Made by a program: the position numbers and the translations under genes
Notes under the pieces: generated by a model
Database searches by the model: none
Seen by the model: the letters and a program-made list of their open reading frames with translations, nothing else
Told to the model about the DNA's origin: nothing
Origin: Chara braunii
Lineage: Eukaryota; Streptophyta; Charophyceae; Charales; Characeae
Length of the DNA: 42,467 nucleotides
NCBI GenBank assembly: GCA_003427395.1
Contig: BFEA01000183.1
Location: 443,990 to 486,456, forward strand
Direction of reading: 5' to 3'
In this document: piece by piece, positions 1 to 10,829 of the stretch
How positions within the stretch are numbered: the stretch's first letter is position 1
Layout of the letters: each line of letters begins with the position of its first letter

Positions 1-1180
1 GAGGGTTGGGGGAAGTCGGCGGCAACCGGGGGAGGTTAAAGGCTCGCGTAGGTTGTTTTGCCTTTTTCTTTTTTGTTCTTTTTTGTTTGGTGTGTTGTGA
101 TGTTCTCTATACACAACTCCAGCCACGTGGCGCAATTGGACTATTTACCGACTCTTTAGGGGATTGACAGGTTGGGAGGGCGGAGGGGGAGGCACGGCTA
201 GGGGAAGGTCGGGGTGGAGTAAAGGGTTCCAAGTTCGAAGTCAAGGGGGGGGGGGGGGGGGGGGGGGGGAGAGAGAGAGAGAGAGAGAGAAGGGGGGGGA
301 CTGTGCCAAGCCGTCCATTATGTAACTCTGACACAGCTACTTCGTTTCTTCTTTGTCTCTTTGTCTTCCAGGAAATGTTCCAAGATGAACGCCCAACATT
401 ATGGCTCTCATGTCAATGCTACTCCCCACAAGTCCCCCACCCGAAGAGCAACTGCCAAGCAGATTAAATGCTGATTATTTCACTAATGCAATGCAAAACC
501 TGCTTAACACCAACGACACTCCTATAGTTGGCGGCGCCTTCCAACAACTTCCCCGGGCCAATCGTCAATGATATCTTTTGAGCGCACGAACTTGAGACTC
601 ACCCACACGCGCTTGCACTTGCACACATGCAACATCGGTTGATCACAAACATATCTAGAGAACACAACAACCAAAGTCTGATTCAGAATCTTTACCAAAA
701 ACATCAATGGGCCAACGGACTGGATTTTCTTCGAAAAGTCCCGAGCTTTTGCACAACACAAAACAAAAACGATGCAGCAAAGATAACGCCTCCCCAAACA
801 AAACATGCAAAGATAAAGAAAAAAGAATGTTCGGTAATATTCTGTGCTATTTTCTTGCACACAAGTTTTCGTCTGCTTTCAGGCTTGTCTTTTTTTTATT
901 GTGAAAGAAGCTCCATATGATAGGGCAGTTCCTTATGCGTTTTCTTTCTTTTGTGTTTTTTTTTTTTTCTGCGTGGGCGAAGCTGCAACGGGTCTAGTGG
1001 AAAATAAATGATCTTAGGAGCCAAAATGAAAAGGATCGGAAAAAAATAAGGAGAGTCTCAATTTTGAGGCTTATAGGCCTCATAGGGGATGAAACGGATT
1101 AAAAGAGCCTTGAATTTGGGAGACCCAGGTGCTCTGAACCTGAAAAATGAGGCTAAAGTGTAAGTCGGAATAAAACGGGC
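1..1180. other. Unresolved region left of the first tandem repeat
   Basis: Apart from the G run at 245-269 I recognise nothing here. The longest open frames (minus 522-860, 112 codons; plus 627-920, 97 codons) overlap on opposite strands, show no domain or compositional bias typical of coding DNA, and are best treated as chance. Short T tracts occur around 955-970. No tRNA, promoter or element end could be supported. Confidence 0.5.
245..299. repeat. 25-G homopolymer followed by GA microsatellite
   Basis: Twenty-five consecutive G at 245-269 are followed by a short (GA)n tract to about 290 and a further run of G at 292-299. The strand could form G-quadruplex structures. Homopolymers this long are error-prone in assembly, so the exact length is uncertain. 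Confidence 0.9.
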
Positions 1181-1189
1181 AGCAAAGGT

Positions 1190-3075
1190 GAGGAGAAAAG
1201 GGTCTAGAGGAAAAATGGAAGAGGTATTGGGAATGCAAAAGGGCAAGCTGCCACATAATGCTCAACTTGCCGCTTCCCAAAAAATGCCTAGATACCTTGA
1301 ATAAGACTGCATCAAGACCAGATGCAGTTCAGACAAAAACCGACAAAAACGGTTACCTAGAGCAAAAGAAAATACAAATTTTAGATACATTTTGTGACCG
1401 AATTTATCCCAAGATGAAACGGTTACAAAATATTTTGATTATTCTTGATTTTTAAAAAGAAAATCAGGAGAAATCAAGGAGGAGGAACGGACCACAAAAA
1501 GTATAGCAAACTAATGCTTAAAGCACATCCGATGTCAATATTAGGTCCGGATGCACTAGGGGATGTGCAACTTCATTTTGTTACAGTTTGAGGCAAGTAT
1601 GGGGGCAATGGGAGTAAGAAAAAGGTTACCATTGCACTCCAAAATATAACGGACTACAACAGAGTATCAAAACTATAAGAAAGAGGGCCTTGACAACCGC
1701 AAAATATTATAAAAGAGACTTTCAAGCATGAGGACCAAAAGACAATGGTGAACGACAACCGCGAGATCATTTGGCCAGGAATACTCGACAGACTTATGAG
1801 GCAAGGGGAGGGGAAATTGGGAATATGTTGGGGACGAGGGAATCCCAAAAAAAATTGGAACAGTATGCGAAGCGATGTCGGGGGCCACGTGGGTTTAAAT
1901 AAAAATAATCTCAAATTGGCGCCGGGACCAACGTTACCATCGATGGAACTAGTGGTGGGGACTAGTACGGGACAAGCGTCGGGGACTTGAATGTCCCAAG
2001 AGAAGTGTGGGGGCAACATGAGGAACAAATAATCAAAGCAAAATATGTCGTTGAGTTCAAGATTTAACCGTTCCGAAATAGTAGCGCTGGTAGTGCAAGT
2101 GGGATCAAGCGGGAGAGTCGTAGAGGAAAAAAAAGGGGAAGAGATGAAGATGGTGGGTGAAAATTGCAGTCCGAATATTGTGATGGAAAAGGAAAGACAA
2201 AAAAAAAAAAAAAAAAGATTGCTAGCAATAAAAAATGGTAATTTGGGACATACATTTGTGATCAGATTCATCCTGGGGTGAATCGGTAACAAAGTAGCTT
2301 TATTTTTATTTATTTTTTTAAAAAAAATTAAGAAAATTAAGACGTCGTGCAACCGAGATACAACGGATTACAAGAGGGGAGGAAAACACAAGTTTCAAAT
2401 ATCTCCGAAACCAATATTGAATCTGGATGCCCTTGGAAATGAGTCGCTTCATTTTGTTTCAATTTGGGGTAAGTTGTGGGGTAATGCGACTATGAAATTT
2501 ACCACTACTGCACTCTTAGAAATAACAGATTGCATGGGGATGCCAAGCCAAGGGAAGATTAGCCTTGGCATACTCAAAGACACTAGAAAAGAGTGTGTCA
2601 AACACAAATGGAGACGGTAAATGACAACCGTAAGCAGAGGAACTCACGGCGGGAATAATCGACGAACTTGAGACACATGGAAATGAGAGATTGGGCTATC
2701 GAGGACTAAAAAGTCATAAATAGAAATATGAGACATCATCGGGAATGATATCGAGAACTAGATAAGCGCAAATAAAAATAATCAGAATTTGATATATTTG
2801 TCGGCGGGACTGCTAGCGGGACTAGAAAATGAAACAAGAGTAGGGTGTGTCAGGGACTGAAGTTGTCCCAAGGAAACTGTGAGGCCTACATGAAGGATGA
2901 ACACGCAAAGCAAGTGATACCGTCGAGATTAAGATTTACACGGTGGAAAATATAAGCAACCGCAAGTGCAACGCTAGTGGGGCCAAGGTAGAAAAAGTAC
3001 GGAGGTAAAGGGGGGGAAAAATGATGATGGGAAGCCTACCTTGCAGCCCGAGATACTATGCAGAACATAGGTCAT
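1190..3075. repeat. Diverged tandem duplication, about 870-bp unit, two copies
   Basis: Four anchors recur in order at a nearly constant offset: 'acat(t)ttgtga' at 1387 and 2252 (865), 'cttcattttgtt' at 1571 and 2447 (876), 'aaataaaaataatc' at 1897 and 2770 (873), and a 'gggact...tgtcccaag' block near 1981 and 2851 (about 870). Both copies end in an A/G-rich block followed by 'tgcagyccgaratac/t' near 2165 and 3043. Identity by eye is roughly two thirds, so the duplication is old. No coherent protein frame crosses the unit; the open frames at 1654-2352 minus and 1745-1990 plus are opposite-strand shadows of it. Family unknown. Confidence 0.8.
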
Positions 3076-3521
3076 CAAGGTAAAGCTGGGGCAAGTGGGG
3101 GCCATGAATTGAGACTAACAGAGACAAAATGAAACCCCCATGAGAGTAGGGGCTTCATTATTGTGATCCGAGAAAGAACAGGCAGCAACATGAGCTAGTT
3201 GGATCTAGATCAAGATCCATGGCTTAGAAAAACATTCAACAGGACACTTATCACATCAGAAATGAAAAAAAAGAAAAGAAAAATAGAAAAAAAAAGAAAA
3301 GAAGTGAGAAAAGGGGGGAGAAAAGGGTGAGGGGAATGTGTTGGTCAATCAGGACTGACACATTACGAACTGTCAAGTCCCTACAGTGACCTAATCATTC
3401 CAGATTTAGTGGAGGTCAATCCGGACTGAGGAGATAAGACGCTTGGGGTATTATATCGACAATATCTCAATTAAAAAGGCAAAAATGAAAGAAAAAATGT
3501 GTGGGTCAGTTTTCTTTTTCA
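3076..3521. other. Gene-free stretch with a short direct repeat
   Basis: A purine-rich stretch around 3260-3335 contains several A-runs. The phrase 'ggtcaatc(a/c)ggactga' occurs twice, near 3343 and 3413, about 70 bp apart. Nothing else is recognised. Confidence 0.5.
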
Positions 3522-3556
3522 CCATGGATCTGAAATTTTAAAATTCAGATCCATGG
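3522..3556. repeat. 35-bp near-perfect palindrome at the left edge of the segmental repeat
   Basis: The 13-bp arms 3522-3534 and 3544-3556 (ccatggatctgaa / ttcagatccatgg) are perfect reverse complements around a 9-bp A/T core. The right arm runs straight into the purine-rich 'ggaggagg' that opens segmental unit 1. Confidence 0.85.
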
Positions 3557-4122
3557 AGGAGGTGGGTGATATAGCCATTTTTTGTGAGGCCGTTTGGAAT
3601 GACAATCCGAAATGGAAAGACACAAAGTAAGAAAAATATGAAACAGTGCATTTGGTCGAAAACGGAGGTTAGATCACAAAGAAGTAAAAAAGTGAATCAT
3701 AGGGTTCAAATTTTAAGCACGGGTCAGTTGGGGGTAGCAGGGAATAATGTTGGTCTTGGATCCCAGACAGATTCAAGGTTGAAAGTGCATTAAGACATAA
3801 GAAAATGCCTCGGCCTACTCGAATTGGGGTGAGACTAGAGAAAATCGAGAAAAAGGTTCATAAGTTTTTTTTCTCTCAAGTTGGGTTTTCCGTTGAGTAT
3901 TCGGACCCAAGGGGCAATATTTGAAAGTGAAAATGAGGCATGAGGAGGCTCTAGAGGCAATCTGAGTTGGTACCAACCATTCATACTATAGGTACTTGAC
4001 CGAAAAGAAACTTAGGTACTCCCAGGGAGGCCTACTAGTGAAAAAAAAGCCTTGGGGGTACCCCGGTTCACCTTGGGGCACATAGAGAGGCCCATGGGCT
4101 GATCAAAGTATTGTGCCCAGCC

Positions 4123-4130
4123 TATATAAG
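4123..4130 (+). promoter_or_regulatory. TATA box in LTR-like block, unit 1
   Basis: TATATAAG stands in 'cctatataagctggggg', and the same element with the same flanks recurs in unit 2 at 9199-9206. Conservation of the TATA word and the following G-run while flanks drift, plus its position about 550 bp inside a block starting with TG after a purine tract, fits an LTR Pol II promoter. Confidence 0.55.
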
Positions 4131-4532
4131 CTGGGGGAGCAGCCCGCGACACTCACAAAGAGCATTTATGAGCTCCAAAGAGCACTACACTGCCCGTATG
4201 AGATCAAGAGAGCCCGTATGAGCTCCAAAGAGCACTACACTCAACCGGAATGAGAGGAGAGGAACCGCTTCCAGTTTGGTAGCGTGAGGGAGACTAGACT
4301 AGTGAGAAGGCTAGTGGAAGTGATCTGCCATAGCCCCCAGGCTGTGAAAGTATCCTTAACCCTCCTAGAAGAGAGGACTTTATAGCCTTAGTAGTTCCGT
4401 AGCCAGATACAAATTGAGCAGAGAGAAGGATGAGGAATTGAAGAAGAAGGAAGTCATAGCTCGACAACAAGTGTGCAAAGAGAAGGAAAACTTCATCAAG
4501 ATTGACATCTCAACTTCAAAACAACAGAGGAG

Positions 4533-4538
4533 GTGAGT
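4533..4538 (+). promoter_or_regulatory. Candidate 5' splice site in transcribed leader, unit 1
   Basis: AG|GTGAGT occurs about 400 bp downstream of the TATA box and is followed by a long pyrimidine-rich tract (4557-4790). The same arrangement recurs at 9649-9654 in unit 2. A spliced leader is possible, but no acceptor was identified. Confidence 0.35.
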
Positions 4539-4556
4539 GGAAAAAAAAGAAGGTGC

Positions 4557-4790
4557 TTCCTTTTTTTATCACCCTCCTCATCTTCTTGTTATTTTTCATC
4601 ATCATCTTCTTCTTCTTTACCTCCTTGCCTTGTTGTCTTCTTCTTCTTCTTCTTCTTTACCTCCTTGTCTTGTTTTCTTCCTCTTCCTCTTATTCTTCTT
4701 CATCATCCTCTAATACCTCTATTTTTCTTTCCCACTTTCTGTTCATTTCATCCTCCTCTTCTCCTCTCCCCTCCTCTCTCTTTCTCTCCA
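4557..4790 (+). repeat. TTC/TCC-rich polypyrimidine tract
   Basis: Imperfect (TTC)n and (TCC)n runs make up the tract. The corresponding unit 2 tract is shorter (about 9675-9850). Open frames across it encode only Ser/Phe/Leu runs and are not genes. Confidence 0.85.
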
Positions 4791-4834
4791 TGAAAAAATT
4801 AAAAATTAGTTTTTTCACTAATGGTTGTTTCCAT

Positions 4835-5075
4835 TATTCATCTCCTCACTCTATTGTAAATCGTCACTTTGTACTTCGTGTTTTCAAGCTTGGGAGTCGG
4901 TTTCACTCGCTCTCTGTTCATCTTTTGTCAAACTTTTCACTCGGGTGTACGTTGCTACTTTTGTCTTTGCTTATTCTAGTATTGTAGTCATTATCTAGTC
5001 ATGATTTGTTAATTTTTCTCACTCTATTGTAAATCGTCACTTTGTACTTTGTGTTTTCAAACTTGGGAGTGAACA
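4835..5075. repeat. About 176-bp tandem repeat, about 1.4 copies (unit 1)
   Basis: The phrase 'ttgtaaatcgtcactttgta' occurs at about 4853 and 5029. The same monomer forms six copies in unit 2 (9905-10800), so the array has contracted here or expanded there. Confidence 0.85.
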
Positions 5076-5084
5076 GGGACATCG

Positions 5085-5265
5085 GAAAATGAATTTCCTC
5101 GAACTATTCACTTAAAGCATCGGGCGTTGCCCGAAACAGGCAGTCGGGGCAAACGGGGACGGAATAAGGTTTAATGTTAGGAGGGTCGTCAATAGCGTAT
5201 AGACGAAGGGGTTGTAAAGTTACAAAGCCATCACATCTGATGCCGTTTAGGCCTGCAAACACAGA
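5085..5265. repeat. Conserved block with 'ttcactta-agcatcgggcg...ccgaaacaggc'
   Basis: One copy occurs here and two tandem copies in unit 2 (about 11300-11520 and 11525-11735). All carry the same order: 'tcgarctrttcactta', 'ccgaaa', 'caggca', 'gggtcgtc', 'gttacaaa(g/t)ccatc' and a closing 'gtttaggcctgcaa'. Function unknown. Confidence 0.75.
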
Positions 5266-5382
5266 TATGGGTTTTTAAGCTCTCCCTCCCTTAACAAAAG
5301 CGGCAAAATCGGAATCGGAAATTTGATAAATCTGAGTTTTTCTTGCAAGTCTGAGTTTTGCAAAGTCTTGAGTATTTGTTGC

Positions 5383-5459
5383 GAGTCTGAATTTTGTAAG
5401 TCTGAATTTTGTAAGTCTGAATTTTGTAAGTCTGAATTTTGTAAGTCTGAGTTTTCTGA
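5383..5459. repeat. 15-bp tandem repeat, about five copies
   Basis: The unit aattttgtaagtctg is repeated nearly perfectly. Unit 2 has only a degenerate single-copy equivalent near 11840-11880, so expansion is specific to unit 1. Because 15 is a multiple of three the tract stays open as a five-residue repeat, which explains the open frames here without a gene. Confidence 0.9.
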
Positions 5460-5509
5460 TGATGCGGACGATGGGACAACGCAAGTAAGACGAGACCAAA
5501 AGCTTAGGA

Positions 5510-6180
5510 CCATCTTCACTCCTCTCCCATCTCCACCTTCTTCAACCATCCGCCATAGCCAGACACCTTCACACCTTCCTCCACCACCTCCTTCACCCAT
5601 CCACCATAGCCAAGCACCTTCACATCTTCTTCCTCCTCCACCTCCTTCACCGATCCACCATAGCCAAGTACCTTCACACCATCCACTATAGCCAAGCACC
5701 TTCACATCTTCTTCCTCCTCCATCTCCTTCACCCATCCACCATAGCCAAATACCTTCACCCATCCACTATAGCCAAGCACCTTCACACCTTCTTGCTCCA
5801 CCATCTTTACCCATCCATTATAGCCAAGCTCCTTTACATCCTCCTCCACCACCTCCTTCACTCATACCACCATAGCCTAGCACCTTCACACCTTCCTCCT
5901 CCTTCACCTCCTTCACCCATCCACCATAGTCAAGTACCTTCACACCTTCCTCCTCCACCTCTATCAACCATCCACCATAGCCAAGCACCTCACCTTTACA
6001 CCTTCCTCCTCCTTCACCTCCATCACCCATCCACCATAACTAAGTACCTTCATGCCTTCCTCCTCCTCCACCTCCATCACCCATCCATCATAGTCAAGCA
6101 CCTCCACAACTTCCTCCTCCTCCACCTCCATCACCCATTCACCATAGCCAAGTGCCTTCTTCCTCCTCCACCACCATGGC
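5510..6180. repeat. 54-bp minisatellite, unit 1
   Basis: Monomers are built on 'catccaccatagcc', 'aagcaccttcacacc' and 'ttcctcctcctccacc', mostly about 54 bp with some truncated monomers of about 24 bp. On the minus strand the monomer reads as an 18-residue Gly/Trp/acidic repeat. Frame is lost in unit 1 where truncated monomers occur. A second array lies at 11935-12640. Confidence 0.9.
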
Positions 6181-6279
6181 TGACCAACCCCATGTTGAAA
6201 AGAATTTGAGATTGCAAAACATAGGAGGGATCTTAGGTAGGATGGTAGGGCGAGTAGACGTCAGATGTTGATTAGACGT

Positions 6280-6283
<4 letters not shown>

Positions 6284-6324
<41 letters not shown>
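6284..6324. repeat. Poly-T tract of 41 bases
   Basis: An uninterrupted T run follows 'gattagacgtagag' and is followed by a short CT tract. The unit 2 equivalent is T26 plus two long CT tracts (12740-12918). It could be the poly-A tail of a minus-strand retroposed sequence, but no body was identified. Confidence 0.8.
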
Positions 6325-6457
6325 CCCCTCTCTCTCTCTGTTGTTTTTTTGTTTTCCTTGGTCACCAAAACCTTTCCTCCTTTCCTATACCCCAAGGACA
6401 TTCTTTTCCTTCTCTTCCTCCCCCTTTTGGGATGCAACTAACCCTTTCCCACTCACT

Positions 6458-7576
6458 TGTTACATTGTCAGGAGACGAACAGTGAAAGAATGATGATTTC
6501 ATTTGGTGGAAAGAGAGGGCAAGGGGAGGGCAGTCAGTCCCTTGTGCCACCATGAAGAAAGAAAGTGTTGTGAGAGCAAAAGCGTTTGAGGATTTAAAGG
6601 TTAAAAAGTCAAAGAAAGGATTAAACAGAATTGTTGAGTGAAGGGAAGTTCAGTCGACTCAACCAGCACCCCTACTGCATAACTAAGAGAAGAGGAAGGT
6701 TTGGATAATGGAAGGAAATTAGAAGGAAGAAATCTAAAGGCAAAGAAAATTAGGCATGGGGGGGCATGGTGTGTTGACCCCAAATGGGGATTGTGCTTGT
6801 CTGCGTTGAACTGACTGTGCAGGTGAGTAGCCTTAAAAGATGTCTTAAGCTGTAATGTGCCCAGATAGACCGGGCGACAAAGTAAAGGAAGGGGGAACAA
6901 AAACCAAACGAGTTATGGACGTAACCCTCTCTAAGGAATGAGTCCTTTTGTGCATATGGTCGCAATCGTGAAAGAAAAAGATGGTCTGTATGGTTGAGGT
7001 CAGCAAAACTCTCATATGATCGGGGAGGCCGCCGAGTCATATTAGTATGTCGGTGGGAATACCAAAAAGACTAAGGGGTGCATAGGAAAGTGACGAAACA
7101 CGAAGCGTGATGTATGAGATAAAGAAGGCTAATGCGTAGTTCAGCCAAGACGATAAGGGGTGTCTCCCACCTTGATGAAGTCGTAAGACCATCGCGTTTA
7201 GTGAATGGATGCGTAGCCCAAGGAAGACGTATGGCCTACACATGAAAGAAGAAAAAGTTTTCAAAGGACCCCTGAACTGCGTGTGTTACAGTATTGGAAG
7301 GAGCAATTGCAGGAGAATACGATAAAGCATAAAAAAAAGAACGCTTGTGAGAAAATCAGTAAAACTGCCCACCTAGCGAGAAAGTTAAGCAACATCTTCA
7401 ATGTCAAAGCTCTCTCGCTTTTTGGCCCACCCCCATCCATCTCAAAGCACTAGGTGGGGATGACCTTGTGACGAATCGCTCTACGCATTGAGCATGAGTG
7501 TGGGTGGAGTCGAGCCAACTGCGGGATGCAAACGGGTCGACTCAAGCTCAAAATTCTAACAGGGTGACGCCCTACA
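6458..7576. mobile_element. TG...CA element, copy 1 (LTR-like, about 1.1 kb)
   Basis: Ends are TGTTACATTGTCAGG at the left and ...CCCTACA at the right. The homologous body is present at 13025-14216 in the same orientation and at 25992-27049 inverted. Shared internal landmarks include 'gtcccttgtgccacca', 'gtgttgacc', 'gactgtgcaggtgagtagcc', 'ctctcgctttttggcccaccc' and 'ccatctcaaagcactaggtg'. TG...CA ends and length suggest an LTR or solo LTR. I could not find a matching PBS, polypurine tract or target-site duplication, so another element type is possible. The open frames on the minus strand across it are not conserved as protein. Confidence 0.6.
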
Positions 7577-7656
7577 GCGGGCTCGTGCATGTCGACTCTG
7601 CTGGAAATGAGATTGCCTACGGGAGGGACACCCATACGAAAATGTCATACATATAC

Positions 7657-7658
<2 letters not shown>

Positions 7659-7723
<65 letters not shown>
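7659..7723. repeat. GA microsatellite, about 65 bp
   Basis: A perfect (GA)n tract, matched by (GA)n at 14306-14352 in unit 2. Confidence 0.95.
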
Positions 7724-7789
7724 GAGTATCTACATTGTGATAGTGCGGATTTTTTTTTTTCTTTTTTTTTTTTGAAATAGAGGCTCCTT

Positions 7790-8611
7790 TTCTGGGAGCA
7801 GCAATCCGTTTTTTTTTCGACCAGCAATTCAGAAAATATATGCTTGACTCACACGACACTCCTCCCCAGTGCGGTCGGAAGGTCCGAGTGGATGGGCATT
7901 GAATTCCCATCAGGAAGGTTGTACCATCCCTCACCCGTGCCTAAGTTAGCCTCATGCGCTATCAAATATTGAACCATGATGCCTTGCAATCTAGTGAAGT
8001 AAGCAAGGCGAACCTTAGTGTTGTGGCCAATACCACACTGCTTTGGCCTCCCGGGATATCTTGGGATGTTAAACCACCGGTACATCCGAAAAGGCAGACT
8101 AAGCCTCTCTTGGAAAGTGGGAGGCCGTGAATTGTCGATTGATTTAATGGACGGTCCCTGACCTCCAAATTTTTAGGAAAGGCACAATCTACTTTTTTGG
8201 ATGTATTGGTGGTTCAAGGACCTAGGTCAATTGAAGTTTTTTTTATTATAGATGAGCCACAGACGAAACTCCCCCCCTCCGGCCATACAATCGGGCCCGG
8301 ATAGTTATCAAGCAGCCACAAAGGTGACTGACCTGCTCCTGGTGTATGACTCCATTCGCCCCCTTTTAGCCGATGCCCCAAAGACTGTGGGGCGTTTCTT
8401 GCAGCGCTGTAGTATTGTAGCATTTGTCAGTTGAAAGTTATACTTCCCTATGTAGGCGCGCCTCACTCGCTTCCAAAGGGGTTCCTTGTAGGATCTGTGT
8501 ATGACTCACCTCCCGTTCGACTTGCGTCCACACGCATCTAAGTCGACTGCCTTCTACTCTCGTGAACTTTTCATTCCCCAGACTCTTCATTTTGAATTTG
8601 ACCAAAAGTTG
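7790..8611. other. Non-coding tail of segmental unit 1
   Basis: This tail is colinear with 14440-15229. Shared blocks include 'cttttcgac.agcaa.tcagaaaata', 'gatgccytgcaatctagtgaagtaagca', 'taaaccacc', 'ggaggccrtgaattgtcgattgatt' and 'gggcccggatagytatcaagcagccac'. Unit 2 lacks about 90 bp after 'acatgctt'. Frames on both strands are short and not conserved between copies, so I call no gene. Confidence 0.65.
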
Positions 8612-9198
8612 CATGGAGGAGGTGATATAGCCGTTTCTAGTGAGGCCAACCCAAACGGCGAACTTCGGAATGAAATGACACCCAAAATAGAAAGACACAA
8701 AATAAGAGAAAAATAAAACAGTGCATTTGGCCGAAAATGGAGATCAAATGCAAAAAAAATTGAACAAGCGAGTCATGGGGCTCAAATTTTAATCAAGGGT
8801 TACTTGGGGGTAGTTGGGATTAATGTTGCTCTTAGATCTCAGACAGATTCAAGGCTGAAAGTGTACTGAGACATAAAAAAATGCCTCGGCCACCTCAAAT
8901 TGGGGTGAGACTGTAAAAATTAAGAAAAAAATTTGTAAGGTCGTTTTCTCTCAAGTGGGGTTTCCCTTTGAGTATTTAGACCCAAGAGGCAACATTGAAA
9001 ATGAAAATGAGGCATGAGGAGGCTCTAGAGACAGTACGAGTTGATACCAACCACTTGGACTGCATGTACTTGGCCAAAAAGAAACCCGGGTACTCCCGGA
9101 GAGGCCTACTAGTGGAAAAAAAGCCTTGGGGGTACCCTGGTTCACCTTGGGCCACATAGAGAGACCCATGGGCACCGAAGTGTTGTGCCCAGCCAGCC

Positions 9199-9206
9199 TA
9201 TATAAG
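9199..9206 (+). promoter_or_regulatory. TATA box in LTR-like block, unit 2
   Basis: TATATAAG sits in 'gcctatataagttggggg'. It is the partner of 4123-4130 and the inferred LTR promoter of the second copy. Confidence 0.55.
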
Positions 9207-9648
9207 TTGGGGGAGAAGCCCGCCACACCCACATCTTCATAAGGCGAGTACACTGTTCGTATAAGCTCAAGAACGCTTGTATGAGCTTAAGAGAGCACTA
9301 CACTCAACCGGAGTGAGAGGAGGGGAACCGCTGCTAGTTTGGTAGCTTGAGGGAGACTATGTTAGTGAGAGGAGTTACAAAGGCTAGTGGAAGTGATCCG
9401 TCGTAGGACTGCGATGGCTGCCTTTGGCGGGCGACAGAAAAGGAAGGCTAGAAAGAATCCCCTTAGCCCTCCTAGAAGGGATTACTTTATAACCTTAGTA
9501 GTAGGAGTTTGTCATAGTTAAAGACAAACTGAGGAGAGAGAAGGATCAGGGTTTGAAGAAGAAGGAAGTCACAACTCGGCAACAAATGTGCAAAGAGAAG
9601 GAAAACTTCATCACGATTGGCATCTCAACTTCAAGAGAATAAAGGAGG

Positions 9649-9654
9649 TGAGTG
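9649..9654 (+). promoter_or_regulatory. Candidate 5' splice site in transcribed leader, unit 2
   Basis: AG|GTGAGT is in the same relative position as 4533-4538, again followed by pyrimidine-rich DNA. Confidence 0.35.
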
Positions 9655-9904
9655 GAAATAAGAGAAAATACTCCTTTTCTTCATCACCTTCCTCATTTTT
9701 ATTTTTATTTTCGTCATCTTGTTTTTCTTCTTCTCCTTAACCTCCTCCCCTTCTTTTTCTTCACCATCCTCTGATACCTATATTCTTCTTCCCCACTTTC
9801 TCTCCACTTGATCCTCTCCTTCTTTTCTCCCCTCCTCTCTCTTTCTCTCCATGACTAACATACTGACCATGAAGAAATTAGGAAGTAGTTTTTCCACTAA
9901 TGGT

Positions 9905-10800
9905 TGTTTCCATATTATCCATCTCCTCACTCTATTGTAAATCGTCACTTTGTACTTTGTGTTTTCAAGCTAGAGAGTGAGTTTCACTCACTTTCTCTTT
10001 ATCTTTTGTCAAATTTTTCACTTGGGTGTAAATGGCTACTTTTGTCTTGCTTATTCTTGTGTTGTAGTCATCATCTACTCATGATTTGTCAAGTTCCTCA
10101 CTCCATTGTAAATCGTCATTTGTACTTTGTGTTTTCAAGCTTGGGAGTGAGTTTCACTCACTCTCTCCATCGTTTGTCTAATTCTTCACTCATGTGTAAG
10201 TTGCTATTTTTCTCTTTGCTTATTCCAGTGTTGTAGTCATTATCTACTCATGCTTTGTGCATTTCCTCACTCCATTAAAAATCTTCACTTTGTGTTTTTA
10301 AGCTTGGAAATGAGTTTCACTCACTCTCCTTCCATCTTTTGACCAATTGTTCACTTGGGTGTAAATCGTTGTTTTTGTCTTTGCTTATTTTAGTGTTGTA
10401 ATCATCATATACTCATGCTTTGTTCATTTGTACACTCCTTTGAAAATCGTATCTTTGTCCTTTGTGATGTCAAACTCACTATCCCTTTATCTTTTGTTCA
10501 ATTTTTCACTTGGGTGTAAATCGCAATTTTTGTCTTTGTCCATTCTTGTATTGCGAACCTTTTTTCCTTCATGCATTGTCCATTCCTTCACTTAGTTGTG
10601 AATCGTCACTTTGTACTTTGTGTTTTCATGCTTGGAAGTGAGTTTTTCTCACTCTCCTTCAATGTTTTGTCCAAACCTTCACATGGGGGTAATTTGCAAT
10701 CTGTGTTCTTGTCCATTCTAGTGTTGTGAGTTTTTTTTTTTTTTTTATTGACTATTTCCTCTCTTGGTTGAAAATCGTAACTCTAGTTTTTTTATTAAAC
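9905..10800. repeat. 157-172-bp tandem repeat, about six copies (unit 2)
   Basis: The phrase 'aaatcgtcactttgtact' or a diverged form starts near 9936, 10105, 10277, 10441, 10598 and 10770. Each monomer continues with 'gtgttttcaagctt', a 'gagtttcactcactctc' block and 'tgggtgtaaatygc'. Divergence increases to the right. Confidence 0.85.
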
Positions 10801-10829
10801 AAGCCATGTGTGAATGTTTGACCAATGTA

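Larger units (their letters stand above)
3552..8611. mobile_element. Segmental tandem repeat, unit 1 (LTR-element-like, non-coding)
   Basis: This segment and 8612-15229 are colinear diverged copies. Shared landmarks in order are: the purine-rich start 'catggaggagg' followed by TGATATAGCC (3567 / 8623), a TATA block (4123 / 9199), a GTGAGT donor (4533 / 9649), 157-176-bp repeats, a 'ccgaaacaggc' block, the 54-bp minisatellite, poly-T/CT, a TG...CA element, a GA tract and a tail ending 'ccaaaagttgc'. The right copy loses homology exactly at that tail (about 15229), where unit 1 continues into the purine tract of unit 2. The layout resembles LTR-internal-LTR-internal left by unequal recombination of a large non-autonomous LTR element. 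I found no gag, protease, RT or integrase in either copy and no convincing PBS, so the LTR reading is an inference. Confidence 0.6.

Noticed and set aside
1915-1929. attggcgccgggacc resembles a retroelement primer-binding site
   Set aside because: The match to the plant PBS stops after TTGGCGCCG, there is no LTR edge beside it, and the word lies inside the 870-bp repeat where the second copy does not keep it.
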